Shown here piece after piece: positions 48,328 to 57,176 of a DNA stretch of 64,000 bases. Made by a program: the position numbers and the translations under genes. The stretch spans positions 1 to 64,000 of the forward strand of contig JACKDC010000001.1 in the NCBI GenBank assembly GCA_020633725.1. Reading direction: 5' to 3'. A model generated the notes under the pieces. The model saw nothing but the letters and a program-made list of their open reading frames with translations, was not told the DNA's origin and ran no database searches. Each line of letters opens with the position of its first letter. Position 1 is the first letter of the stretch. Origin of the DNA: Candidatus Latescibacterota bacterium. Its GTDB lineage: Bacteria > Krumholzibacteriota > Krumholzibacteriia > JACNKJ01.

Positions 48328-48340
48328 GGCAGGAGCCGTC

Positions 48341-49015
48341 ATGCACCCCGACCCTCAAGCGCTGACCGAGTACCGGGACAAGCTCTTCGACCAGTTCGGC
48401 CTCCTGGGCCGGGCGCTGTCGAGCCCCCGCCGGCTGCAGCTCCTTGACCTGCTCTGCCAGGCCGAACGCGGCGTGGACGAGCTGGCCCAGGAGACGGGCC
48501 TGGGGGCCTCGAACGTCTCCCAGCATCTCCGCGTCCTGAAGTCCTGCCACCTGGTGGACTTCACCAAGGACGGCCTCCACGTCCGCTACCACGTGGCGGA
48601 CCCGGAGGTGGCGGCGTTCTGGAACGGCTTCCGCAAGCTCGCGCTGGGGCGCATGGCCGAGGTGCGCGAACTGCTGCGCGCCCAGCACGAGGGCGTCGAG
48701 GGGTCCGAGGCGATCGACGCCGAGGACCTGCAGCGGCGCCTCGACGCCGGCACCGTCTGCCTGATCGACGTGAGGCCCGAGGCCGAGTTCAGGGCCGGCC
48801 ATCTGCCGGGGGCCATCTCGGTGCCCCTGGACCACCTGGTGGACCGGCTCGCCGACCTGCCGCGCGACCGCGAACTCGTGGCCTACTGCCGCGGTCCCTT
48901 CTGCGTCCTCGCCGACGAAGCCGTGCGCGCCCTGCGCGAGCGCGGCGTGCAGGCGAGACGACTCGCGGAAGGACCGCTGGAGTGGGCCGAGCTCGGTCAC
49001 GCGGTCGAATCCTAG
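48341..49015 (+). CDS. ArsR-family regulator fused to a rhodanese domain
   Basis: The 224-aa protein has an ArsR-type winged helix (about 15-100; recognition helix around GLGASNVSQHLRVLKSCHLV) followed by a rhodanese domain (about 115-220) with the active-site Cys loop VAYCRGPFCVLADEA. Cys39 (LLDLLCQAERGVDEL) sits where BigR/SqrR-type persulfide sensors have a reactive Cys in helix 2; a second Cys is at 69. Such fusions probably sense reactive sulfur or thiols, but ligand identity is inference. AGGAG precedes ATG 48341. It is first in an operon with an exporter, LolA-like protein, barrel and DUF2892 protein, and has an operator overlapping its promoter. Confidence 0.93.
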   Translation: MHPDPQALTEYRDKLFDQFGLLGRALSSPRRLQLLDLLCQAERGVDELAQETGLGASNVSQHLRVLKSCHLVDFTKDGLHVRYHVADPEVAAFWNGFRKLALGRMAEVRELLRAQHEGVEGSEAIDAEDLQRRLDAGTVCLIDVRPEAEFRAGHLPGAISVPLDHLVDRLADLPRDRELVAYCRGPFCVLADEAVRALRERGVQARRLAEGPLEWAELGHAVES

Positions 49016-49069
49016 GCGCCGCGCGCCAGCTGACCCGTCACGAAACGCGACACTCGACGAGAGGTGAGG

Positions 49070-51442
49070 ATGCAAACGTCCAAGCACGCCCTGGTGAACT
49101 TCGCCATCAAGCACCCGCGCTGGGTGGTGACGCTGGCGATCCTGGTGACGGTGGCGATGGGGGCCTTCATTCCCCGCGCCGTCATCGACACGGACCCCGA
49201 GAACATGCTGCAGGCCGACGAGCCGGTGCGGGTGAGCCACTCGCGCATCAAGGAGGAGTTCGGCCTGTCGGACTACCTGGTGCTGGGCTTCACGGGCGAC
49301 AGCAACCTGCTCACGCCCGACTTCACCGCCCGCCTCGGGGAGCTGGTGACGAACATCGAGTCCATGGAGGGCGTGATCGGCGACGACATCCTCGCGCCTT
49401 CCACGGTGGACGACATCTACCGCACGCCGGACGGCTCGCTGGTGGTCAGCGGCCTCGACGAGGCGCGCACGGGCTGGGACGCGCAGCCCGGCGTGGCCGA
49501 GAAGATCGACGCCAACCCCATGCTGCGCGGCAAGCTGGCCTCCGCCGACGGGAAGGTGGTGGCCGTCTACATCCCCTTGAGCGAGAAGCGCTACGCCAGC
49601 GCGGTGGCCGAGGCCATCGAGGGCAAGATGGCGAGGATCGGCGGCTTCGGCGACTACCACATCACCGGGTTGCCCGTGGCGCAGGACACCTTCGGCGGCG
49701 AGATGTTCAAGCAGATGGGCATCTCCGCGCCGCTGGCCGGCCTGCTGATCTTCCTGCTCATGCTGCTCTTCTTCCGCAAGATGCCGGTGGTGGCCGCGCC
49801 GATGATCATCGCCGTGATGACGGTGACGATCACCATGGGCGCGCTGATCGCCATGGGCTTCACCGTGCACATCATGAGCTCGATGATCCCGATCTTCCTG
49901 CTGCCGATCGCGGTGCTGAACTCCATCCACATCCTGTCGGAGTTCCACGAGCGCTACCAGACCTCGCACTCGCGCGGCGCGGCGATGACCGACGCCATGG
50001 ACGAGCTGTTCAAGCCGATGATCTTCACCACCGCGACCACGGTGGTGGGCTTCGGTTCGCTGATGAGCGCGTCGATCCCGCCGGTGCGCGTCTTCGGCGC
50101 CTTCGTGGCCGCGGGCGTCGCGGTGGCCTGGCTGCTCTCGGTCACCTTCAACCCGGCCTACGCCATGCTGCTGCCCGAGCGCAGCCTGGCCAACTTCGGA
50201 CGCCAGGACGACGCCCACGGCCCGCTCGGCCGCTTCCTGCCCCGCCTGGGCCGCGCGGCCGTGAATCTGCGCTGGCCGGTGCTGGCGGTCACCACCGTCC
50301 TGCTGGCGATCAGCGCGATCGGGATCAGCCGCATCGTCGTGAACGACAACCCCACCAAGTGGTTCAAGCCGGACCACCCCATCCGCGTGGCCGAGCGCGA
50401 GCTGGGCAGCAAGCTCGCGGGCACCTACATGGCCTACCTGGAGTTCGACGCCGGCCAGACCGAGGACGGCAGCGTGAAAACCCCCGCGACGCTGCGCCTG
50501 ATGGAGGGCCTGCAGCAGCGCCTGGCGGCCCTGCCGCAGGTGGGGGCGACGACGGGGATCACGGACATCGTCAAGAAGGTGCGCTTCGAGCTCAGCGACG
50601 GCGACTCCGCGCGCTACGCGCTGCCCGATGACGCGAACGAGATCTCACAGGAGCTCTTCCTCTACGAGATCGCCGGCGGCGACCCCGACGACCTCTACCG
50701 CTTCATCACGCCCGACGGCGACAAGGCGGTGCTCTGGATCCAGCTCAAGGACGGCGACAACCAGGCCGTGCTGGAGACGGTCGAGGCGGCCTCCAGCTAC
50801 ATGGCCGCGAGCGCCGTACCCATGGGCATGACCTTCGACTGGGGCGGGCTCACCTACATCAACGTCGTCTGGCAGGACAAGATGGTCGCCGGCATGCGAA
50901 ACGCTCTGCTCGGCTCCTTCGTCGTCGTCCTGCTGATGATGATCTTCCTGCTGCGCTCGGTGTTCATGGGCCTGATCTCCATGATCCCGCTGACGGTGAC
51001 CATCGCCATGGTCTACGGCTTCGTCGGTCTCAGCGGCAAGGCCTACGACATGCCGATCGCGGTCCTGAGTTCTCTCACCCTCGGGCTCTCAGTGGACTTC
51101 GCGATCCACTTCCTCAAGCGCGGGCAGGAACTCCACCGCAGCCACGGTTCGATCGCCGCCGCGATGGAGGAGCTGTTCCAGGAGCCGGCGCGGGCCATCA
51201 GCCGCAACATCGTGGTGATCGCGCTGGGCTTCGTGCCCCTGCTCTTCGCCGCCCTGGTGCCCTACGTCACCGTGGGCGTCTTCTTCCTCGCCATCATGGC
51301 GCTGTCCGGCAGCGCCACCTTCCTGATCCTGCCCGGCCTCATCCGCCTGCGCGGCGAGGCCGCGTTCATGCCCTGGGGCGCCCGCAAGGGTGCCCCGGCC
51401 GTGTCCATCAACAACGATCTGGCCAAGGAGGCTAGCCGATGA
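49070..51442 (+). CDS. MMPL/RND-superfamily exporter
   Basis: The 790-aa protein has two similar halves, each with one helix, a periplasmic domain of about 150-200 residues and five helices (sterol-sensing-domain-like; for example PLAGLLIFLLMLLFFRKMPV and AVLSSLTLGLSVDFAIHFL). This is the MMPL/HpnN-type RND layout, which moves lipids or other hydrophobic molecules out of the inner membrane. The relay-like segment is LSVDFAIHFLKRG. ATG 49070 has GAGAGG at good spacing; GTG 49064 is an alternative. The next gene, a LolA-like carrier, overlaps by 4 bp; this exporter-carrier pairing is common. Only 54 bp separate it from the regulator gene. Confidence 0.93.
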   Translation: MQTSKHALVNFAIKHPRWVVTLAILVTVAMGAFIPRAVIDTDPENMLQADEPVRVSHSRIKEEFGLSDYLVLGFTGDSNLLTPDFTARLGELVTNIESMEGVIGDDILAPSTVDDIYRTPDGSLVVSGLDEARTGWDAQPGVAEKIDANPMLRGKLASADGKVVAVYIPLSEKRYASAVAEAIEGKMARIGGFGDYHITGLPVAQDTFGGEMFKQMGISAPLAGLLIFLLMLLFFRKMPVVAAPMIIAVMTVTITMGALIAMGFTVHIMSSMIPIFLLPIAVLNSIHILSEFHERYQTSHSRGAAMTDAMDELFKPMIFTTATTVVGFGSLMSASIPPVRVFGAFVAAGVAVAWLLSVTFNPAYAMLLPERSLANFGRQDDAHGPLGRFLPRLGRAAVNLRWPVLAVTTVLLAISAIGISRIVVNDNPTKWFKPDHPIRVAERELGSKLAGTYMAYLEFDAGQTEDGSVKTPATLRLMEGLQQRLAALPQVGATTGITDIVKKVRFELSDGDSARYALPDDANEISQELFLYEIAGGDPDDLYRFITPDGDKAVLWIQLKDGDNQAVLETVEAASSYMAASAVPMGMTFDWGGLTYINVVWQDKMVAGMRNALLGSFVVVLLMMIFLLRSVFMGLISMIPLTVTIAMVYGFVGLSGKAYDMPIAVLSSLTLGLSVDFAIHFLKRGQELHRSHGSIAAAMEELFQEPARAISRNIVVIALGFVPLLFAALVPYVTVGVFFLAIMALSGSATFLILPGLIRLRGEAAFMPWGARKGAPAVSINNDLAKEASR

Positions 51443-52239
51443 AAACCCTGTCCCTGCTCTTCGCGACCGCCGTCGTCCTCACGCTGGGGAGCGCCGGCGC
51501 CGCCGCGGCCGAGGACGCCGCCGCGCTCATGAACGCCGCCCATGCGGCCTACTATTACGCCGGCGACGGCGGCAGCGCCAAGGTCCACATGGTCCTGACC
51601 GACAAGCAGGGCCGCGAGCGCGAGCGCGAGTTCTGGATGCTGCGCGCGGACATCGCCGACATGGGCGATCAGAACTACTACACCTACTTCATCACGCCGG
51701 CCGACGTGCGCAAGACGGGCTTCCTCGTCCACAAGCACGCGGATGGGAACGACGACCGCTGGCTCTACATTCCCGCGCTCGACCTGGTGAAGCGCATCGC
51801 CGCTGACGACCGCGGCAGCAGCTTCGTGGGCTCGGACTTCAGCTACGAGGACGTCTCCGGCCGCCTGCCCGCGCTGGACGCGCACACGCTCGTCGGCGAG
51901 GACACCGTGATGGACCGCAAGGCCTGGAAGATCGAGAGCGCGCCGAAGGACGCCGGCACGGCCGACTGGGACCGCAAGCTCACCTGGATCGACCAGGACA
52001 GCAAGCTGCCCCTCCGCGAGGAGTACTACAAGGGCGGCGCGCTGCAGCGGGTCTTCACGGTGGACGCCATCGAGACGGTCGACGGCTTCCCCACCGCCAC
52101 GGTGCGCAGCATGCGCGACGAGAAGCGCGGCAAGCACAGCACCATCCGCTTCGACGAGATCAGCTACACGCTGAACATGAAGCCGGACGACTTCACCGAG
52201 CGCCTGCTCAAGAACCCCCCGCGCGAATACACGAGGTGA
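51439..52239 (+). CDS. Outer-membrane lipoprotein-sorting (LolA-like) protein
   Basis: The 266-aa protein has a signal peptide (LSLLFATAVVLTLGSAGAAAA) and a LolA/LolB-like half-barrel. Typical segments are FITPADVRKTGFLVHKHADG, DRWLYIPALDLVKRIAADDR, SSFVGSDFSYEDVSGR and TWIDQDSKLPLREEYY. This subgroup accompanies MMPL/RND exporters and probably carries a hydrophobic cargo across the periplasm to the outer membrane. ATG 51439 overlaps the exporter stop (ATGA). Its stop is followed directly by the barrel gene. Confidence 0.93.
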   Translation: MKTLSLLFATAVVLTLGSAGAAAAEDAAALMNAAHAAYYYAGDGGSAKVHMVLTDKQGREREREFWMLRADIADMGDQNYYTYFITPADVRKTGFLVHKHADGNDDRWLYIPALDLVKRIAADDRGSSFVGSDFSYEDVSGRLPALDAHTLVGEDTVMDRKAWKIESAPKDAGTADWDRKLTWIDQDSKLPLREEYYKGGALQRVFTVDAIETVDGFPTATVRSMRDEKRGKHSTIRFDEISYTLNMKPDDFTERLLKNPPREYTR

Positions 52240-52244
52240 TGAGG

Positions 52245-53528
52245 ATGCGGAAACTGATCCTGGCCCTGGCGATCGGGGCCGCGGCGGCGACGGCCCAGGC
52301 CGAACCCCTCCTCGGCGGATTCGTCGAGGGGGCCTGGGCCGTGCGCACGCAGCAGAATCCCGCGCTCGACGGCGCGGGCAGCGAGCTGGGCTTCATCGAG
52401 CGCGCTTACCCGCGCGACGAGCTGCGCGGCCAGCTCACGCTGCAGGACGGCATGGGCGACGCGGACGTCTTCCTCCGCTTCGACCTCGTCAGTGACGCGC
52501 GCGCGTCCGAGCGAACCCAGCTCGACCTGCGCGAGGCCTACGTGAAGCTCTACTTGACGGACTGGCTGGACATCAAGGCCGGCCGCCAGGTGGCCACCTG
52601 GGGCACGGGCGATCTCGTCTTCGCCAACGACCTCTTCGCCAAGGACTGGCAGGCTTTCTTCACCGGCCTCGACGACGCCTACCTCAAGCCGCCGCAGGAC
52701 CTGCTCCGCCTGAGCGCCTACCTGGGCGGCGCTACCGCCGAGCTCGCGCTGTCGCCGGATTTCACGCCCGACAACCTGCCCGACGGCACGCGCCTGGCCG
52801 TCTACAACCCCTTCCTCGGCGAGGCGGCCGCGGCCGGCGCGATGCCGGAAGTCCGTCGGCCCGCGCCCGGACTGAGGCACGGCGAGATCTTCGGCCGCCT
52901 CTACGGCACGCGAGGCAGCCTCGAGTGGGCGCTCTACGGCTACAAGGGCTTCTGGCCCACGCCGCAGGCCGTGCTCATGCCCGCGGACGCCGAGTCGGCG
53001 CCGGCGCTGGGCTACCCGCGCCTGGCCTCGGGCGGCGCCAGCCTCCGCGGTCCGGTGGGGGCCTGGCTCGTCAGCCTGGAGTCGGCCTACTATGCCTCGC
53101 TGGACGACGGCGCCGGCGACGATCCCACCCTGCCCAACTCCGAGCTGCGCGGCATCGCGGGCGTGGAGCGCTCCCTCGGCGGCGACTGGATGCTGGGCGC
53201 CCAGTGGTTCGCCATCGGCATGATGAACCACGACGCCTACCTCGAGGGCGTGATGCCGGGCGGACCCACCGTCGACGCGCTGCGCCATACGCTCACCTTC
53301 CGCCTCACCAAGATGGCGCTCGATCAGCGGCTCGTGCTCTCGCTCTTCGCCTACGCCGGCGTCACTGACGGCGAGTGGCACCTCCGGCCGAGCCTCTCGC
53401 ACAAGCTGACCGAAGCCGTGAAGCTCACGCTGGGCGCGAGCCTGCTGGACGGTGACCACGCCTGGACCCAGTTCGGCCAGTTCGCCGGCAACGATCTCGT
53501 CTACGCGCGCCTGCGCTACAGCTTCTAG
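52245..53528 (+). CDS. Outer-membrane beta-barrel protein (DUF1302-like)
   Basis: The 427-aa protein has a signal peptide (MRKLILALAIGAAAATAQA) and beta-barrel strands throughout. It includes REAYVKLYLTDWLDIKAGRQV ATWG-type sequence, reminiscent of DUF1302 barrels found beside MMPL-LolA-like pairs, and ends in VYARLRYSF with terminal Phe. It may receive the exported cargo at the outer membrane. Several starts are possible: GTG 52236 (overlapping the previous stop), ATG 52239 and ATG 52245; the last has the best ribosome-site spacing. Confidence 0.82.
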   Translation: MRKLILALAIGAAAATAQAEPLLGGFVEGAWAVRTQQNPALDGAGSELGFIERAYPRDELRGQLTLQDGMGDADVFLRFDLVSDARASERTQLDLREAYVKLYLTDWLDIKAGRQVATWGTGDLVFANDLFAKDWQAFFTGLDDAYLKPPQDLLRLSAYLGGATAELALSPDFTPDNLPDGTRLAVYNPFLGEAAAAGAMPEVRRPAPGLRHGEIFGRLYGTRGSLEWALYGYKGFWPTPQAVLMPADAESAPALGYPRLASGGASLRGPVGAWLVSLESAYYASLDDGAGDDPTLPNSELRGIAGVERSLGGDWMLGAQWFAIGMMNHDAYLEGVMPGGPTVDALRHTLTFRLTKMALDQRLVLSLFAYAGVTDGEWHLRPSLSHKLTEAVKLTLGASLLDGDHAWTQFGQFAGNDLVYARLRYSF

Positions 53529-53537
53529 GAGGACGCC

Positions 53538-53753
53538 ATGCACCCGCTGCCAATGGAAGCCGCCATCCGCGCCATCGCGGGCGGTTTCGTCCTGCTGAGC
53601 CTCGCGCTCGCCACCTGGGTGAGTCCGTGGTGGCTGCTCTTCACCGCCTTCGTGGGCGTCAATCTGATCCAGAGCGCCTTCACGGGCTGGTGCCTGATGC
53701 AGGACATCCTGCGCAAGACGTTCTACCGCAAGGCGCTGCAGCAGGGCGCCTAG
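53538..53753 (+). CDS. Small DUF2892-like inner-membrane protein
   Basis: The 71-aa protein has two membrane helices (AIRAIAGGFVLLSLALATWV and WWLLFTAFVGVNLIQSAF) and a conserved TGWCLMQDILR with Cys after helix 2. DUF2892 domains are known fused to rhodanese domains, as in YgaP. Finding one at the end of an operon that begins with a rhodanese-containing regulator supports a shared sulfur-related theme. AGGAGG precedes ATG 53538. Confidence 0.85.
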   Translation: MHPLPMEAAIRAIAGGFVLLSLALATWVSPWWLLFTAFVGVNLIQSAFTGWCLMQDILRKTFYRKALQQGA

Positions 53754-53765
53754 GGCGTTCGACGG

Positions 53766-53794
53766 TGGCGTCCACCGGCGCTCCGTGCTAGCCT
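53766..53794 (+). promoter_or_regulatory. Candidate promoter of the TonB-receptor operon (extended -10)
   Basis: Extended -10 TGCTAGCCT (53786-53794) with a weak -35 TGGCGT (53766-53771) at 17 bp. It is about 50 bp before ATG 53848. Confidence 0.45.
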
Positions 53795-53847
53795 GACGGG
53801 GTCGCGGCAGCCCGCCGCGGCCCTGTCCGCAGCCGGGGAGCAGCAGC

Positions 53848-55887
53848 ATGCCTTCGACACCCGCGATCCCCCGAGGCGCCTGGCTGCTCGTCATCGCTGT
53901 GGCTCTGGGCGGGAGCGCCGCCCCCCTGCGGGCCGCCGAGGCCGGGGCGCCCGACAGCCTCGAGATCTACAGCCTGCCGCCGGTGGTGGTCACCGCGGAG
54001 CCGGCGACGCCGCCGGTGTCGCCGCGCGAGCGGGTCGTCACCGGCGCCGCGTTGCGCGTGCGCAGCCAGCCGGACGCCGCCGCGCTCGCCCCCCTGCTGC
54101 CCTCGGTGCGTCTCGCGCTGAACTCCCGCGGCGAGGCGCAGTTCATGCTGCGTGGCGCCTCGGAGCGTCACCTGCTCGTGAGCCAGGACGGCATCCCGCT
54201 CAACCTCGCCTGGGACGAGCGCAGCGACCTCGAGCTGCAGCCCGCCGAGGCGCTGGGGGCGGTGCGCGCGCGGCGCGGCGTGCCGACGCTCCTCGCCGGC
54301 ACGGGCGCGCTGGCGGGGACGGTGGAGCTCTCCTCGCGCGCGGCGCCGGCGAGCGGGGCCGAGAGCCTCGTGGACCTCGGCGTCGGCGAGGCCGGCGCCC
54401 GCCGCGGCACGCTGCTTCACGCGCGTCGGCTCGGCCGCTGGGGGCTCCTGCTCAGCCTCGCCCAGCAGGAGCGCGACGGCTGGCTGCGTCCTGCCGCCGC
54501 AGACGATCCGCATCACCAGCCGGATTCCAGGTTGCGATTGAACAGCGACCTCACCCGGCGCAGCGCCTTCCTCACCCTGGGGCGCGACCTGCCGCGCGGC
54601 GGACGGCTCTCGCTGCACGCGGGCGGCAGCCACGTCGACAAGGGCGTGCCGCCGGAGACCTATCGCAGCAAGGCGCGGTTCTGGCGCTATCCCGACAGCC
54701 GCCGCGCGCTCTTCGGCGCCGGCCTCGACCAGCCCCTCGACGCGGATGGCCGCTGGCGCCTCGGCGTCACCGCGGCGGCGGATCTGTCGCACACGGAGAT
54801 CCGCGTCTTCGACGACGCCAGCTACAGCGGCCCCGCGCTCGTCCCCGGCGTGGAGCACGAGACCGACGACGACCGCACCCTGCACCTGCGCGCCCTCCTG
54901 GCCCGCCAGCTCGGCGCCGCGCGGCTCAGCCTGGCCAGCGAGCTGCGCGACGCGCGCCATCGCGAGGCCCTGGCGCTGGACGACCCGACGCTCGACTACG
55001 CCCAGCGCCGCGTCGTCGAGACCCTGGAGCTGGACCTGCCCTTCGGCGCGGGATGGAGCCTGCGCGGCGGCCTGGCCTGGCTGCGGGCGAGCACGCCCTC
55101 CAGCGGCGACAAGCCCCCCCGCGATCCCGATGTCGCCTGGGACTGGCTCGCCGGCCTGGGGCGGGACTTCGCCGGGCGCGGCCGCCTCGAGCTGTCGCTG
55201 TCGCAGCGCTCGCGCTTCCCCGCGCTCCGCGAGCTCTACTCGGGGGCGCTGGGCCAGTTCATCCCCAACCCCGCGCTGGAGCCGGAGCGCCAGACCCTGG
55301 TGGAACTGGGTCTTCGCAGCGAGCGGGGCCGCCTGGGCCTGGAGGCCGACGTCTTCGCGGCCTGGCTCGACGGCGGCATCGAGAAGGAAGTGGTCAGCGA
55401 CGCCGACGAAACCTTCCGCCGCGCGAACGTCGACGCCATCCGCAGCCTGGGGGCCGAGCTGGAGCTGCGCGTCGAGGCGGGCGGGGGCGTCAGCGCGAGC
55501 GCGCACTGGCTGCAGCTGCACGCGCGGCGGCGGATCGCGGGGGACTACACGGGGCGCGTCGAGGACAGACCCGCCGCCGTGGGCGCCCTCTCCCTGAACT
55601 GGCGCGGCCCGCGAGGGCTGGAACTCGGCGCGGAGACCGGGGTGTTGGGAGCTCGCTTCAGCGCCGACGCCACCGACGACGTGGACGGCCTGCGCCCGCT
55701 GCCCACGCAGGGCCGCCTCGCGCTGCTGGCCGCTTGGCGCCGCTACCTCGGCGCGGGCAGCCTGCGCAGCCTGGAGCTGCGCATCCGAGTGGACAACGTC
55801 TTCGACAGCGTGGTGGAATCCCAGACCGGTCTCGTGGAACCGGGCCGCAGCGTCCAGCTCGGCCTGCGCCTGGACCTCGGGACCTGA
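53848..55887 (+). CDS. TonB-dependent outer-membrane receptor
   Basis: The 679-aa protein has a signal peptide (about 1-30), a TonB-box-like stretch (LPPVVVTAEPA), a plug domain (about 55-170: LRGASERHLLVSQDGIPLN, LLAGTGALAGTVELSSR) and a 22-strand-type barrel with repeated aromatic-ended strands. It takes up a bulky ligand such as a siderophore, cobalamin or glycan using energy from TonB-ExbBD; these are not in the window. It ends in VQLGLRLDLGT, lacking the usual terminal aromatic residue by two positions. The start at 53848 has GGGGAG upstream. A beta-propeller gene follows after 27 bp. Confidence 0.92.
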   Translation: MPSTPAIPRGAWLLVIAVALGGSAAPLRAAEAGAPDSLEIYSLPPVVVTAEPATPPVSPRERVVTGAALRVRSQPDAAALAPLLPSVRLALNSRGEAQFMLRGASERHLLVSQDGIPLNLAWDERSDLELQPAEALGAVRARRGVPTLLAGTGALAGTVELSSRAAPASGAESLVDLGVGEAGARRGTLLHARRLGRWGLLLSLAQQERDGWLRPAAADDPHHQPDSRLRLNSDLTRRSAFLTLGRDLPRGGRLSLHAGGSHVDKGVPPETYRSKARFWRYPDSRRALFGAGLDQPLDADGRWRLGVTAAADLSHTEIRVFDDASYSGPALVPGVEHETDDDRTLHLRALLARQLGAARLSLASELRDARHREALALDDPTLDYAQRRVVETLELDLPFGAGWSLRGGLAWLRASTPSSGDKPPRDPDVAWDWLAGLGRDFAGRGRLELSLSQRSRFPALRELYSGALGQFIPNPALEPERQTLVELGLRSERGRLGLEADVFAAWLDGGIEKEVVSDADETFRRANVDAIRSLGAELELRVEAGGGVSASAHWLQLHARRRIAGDYTGRVEDRPAAVGALSLNWRGPRGLELGAETGVLGARFSADATDDVDGLRPLPTQGRLALLAAWRRYLGAGSLRSLELRIRVDNVFDSVVESQTGLVEPGRSVQLGLRLDLGT

Positions 55888-55914
55888 ATGCCGCGCCAAC
55901 GCAAGGAGAGCCCA

Positions 55915-57162
55915 ATGCCGAGACTCCGCCGGGTCGCCCTCTCGATCGCCCTGCTCATGCCGACCCTCGCCGCCGCCGCTCCCTGGCAGGGCCGCACGGA
56001 GATGCTGGACGGCGTGCAGCAGGTGCAGAACCCCGCGGCGCCCGCGGACGCCGAGCAGGAGCTCGTCCTCGACGAGCTCTGGCGCGCCGGCGACGACGAG
56101 GAGGCGGAGGACTTCTTCGGCGTGATCTCCGATGCCGTGGTGGACGCCGCCGGGGACGTCTACCTGCTCGACAGCCAGCTGGTGGAGGTGAAGCGCTACT
56201 CGGCCGACGGCGAGTTCCTCGGCACGATCGGCCGCGAGGGCGAGGGGCCGGGCGAGTTCCGCTTCCCCACCGCGCTCTTCCTCATGGACGACGGCCGCCT
56301 CGGCGTGCTGCAGGGACGTCCCGCGCGCGTGGTGCTCTTTCACACGGACGGCACGCCGGCCGGCGATCTCGTCCTGCCGACGCCCGAGGACGGCGGCTTC
56401 CGCTTCGTCCAGCGCGCCGACGCGCGCGGCAACACCCTGGCCCTGCAGGGCATGGAGTTCCGCCGCGGGGACACCGGCGGCGAGCGGACGCAGCGCCTGG
56501 TGCTCATGCCGGCCGACGGCCAGGGCGAGACGAAGGAGCTGCTGTCCCACAGCACGCAGTTCGACTTCGCGAAGCCCGAGCGCAGCGAGCTCGACGAGTA
56601 CCTGCAGTGGGTCCTGCTGCCCGGCGGCCGCGTGGCCGCGGCCGAGACCTTCGACTATCGGCTTCGGCTCTGGGGCGCGGACGGCGCGCTCGAGCGGGTC
56701 GTCACCGTGGACTACCCCGACCTCGCGCGCAGCGGCGACGAGCTCGCCGCCGTGAAGGAGCGCCTCCAGGGCGGCATGCGCTTCCGCGGGCGGCGCAACA
56801 TGGACATCCAGGTGCAGGTGGAGCCGCGCGAGCCCGGCGTGCGCTGGATGGACGTGGACGCCGCCGGCCGCCTCTGGGTGCTCTCGGGGCGTGGGGCCAA
56901 GGCGCAGGACGCGACGCACCTGGGCGCCTTCGACGTCTTCGACGCCAGCGGCCGGCTCCTGCACCGGCTGCGCCTCGCCGGCGACGGCGACATCGACGCC
57001 GACCGCTTCGTGCTGGCCGGCGACCGCCTCCTCGTGCTCAAGGAGTTCGACTCGGCGATGCGCGCCATGCGCGGCGGCGACGGCGAGGATGCGGAGGAAG
57101 ACCTCGAGGACGCCGTGCCCATGAGCGTGATCTGCTACCGCCTGCCGGCGCTGGACAGCTAG
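55915..57162 (+). CDS. Exported 6-bladed beta-propeller (NHL-like) protein
   Basis: The 415-aa protein has a signal peptide (MPRLRRVALSIALLMPTLAAA). It contains six-bladed propeller repeats with the signature DVYLLDSQLVEVKRYSADGEF, LGTIGREGEGPGEFRFPTAL, and similar later turns (RLWVLSGRG, GAFDVFDASGRLLHRL). Such 6-bladed proteins are common in Bacteroidota-type genomes and bind ligands or proteins; catalytic residues are not evident. ATG 55915 follows AAGGAG; an in-frame ATG at 55888 lacks one. It sits between a TonB receptor and a beta-CASP nuclease gene, and may assist uptake of the receptor's ligand. Confidence 0.85.
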   Translation: MPRLRRVALSIALLMPTLAAAAPWQGRTEMLDGVQQVQNPAAPADAEQELVLDELWRAGDDEEAEDFFGVISDAVVDAAGDVYLLDSQLVEVKRYSADGEFLGTIGREGEGPGEFRFPTALFLMDDGRLGVLQGRPARVVLFHTDGTPAGDLVLPTPEDGGFRFVQRADARGNTLALQGMEFRRGDTGGERTQRLVLMPADGQGETKELLSHSTQFDFAKPERSELDEYLQWVLLPGGRVAAAETFDYRLRLWGADGALERVVTVDYPDLARSGDELAAVKERLQGGMRFRGRRNMDIQVQVEPREPGVRWMDVDAAGRLWVLSGRGAKAQDATHLGAFDVFDASGRLLHRLRLAGDGDIDADRFVLAGDRLLVLKEFDSAMRAMRGGDGEDAEEDLEDAVPMSVICYRLPALDS

Positions 57163-57176
57163 TGGAAAGGACCCCG

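Noticed and set aside
44141..50377. Very long open frames antisense to real genes, for example 44141-50377, 2557-5466, 11288-14344 and 22017-25253 on the minus strand
   Set aside because: They encode His/Arg/Val/Ala-rich, low-complexity sequences without domains, oppose well-supported genes with motifs and ribosome sites, and arise from the strong G/C third-position bias.
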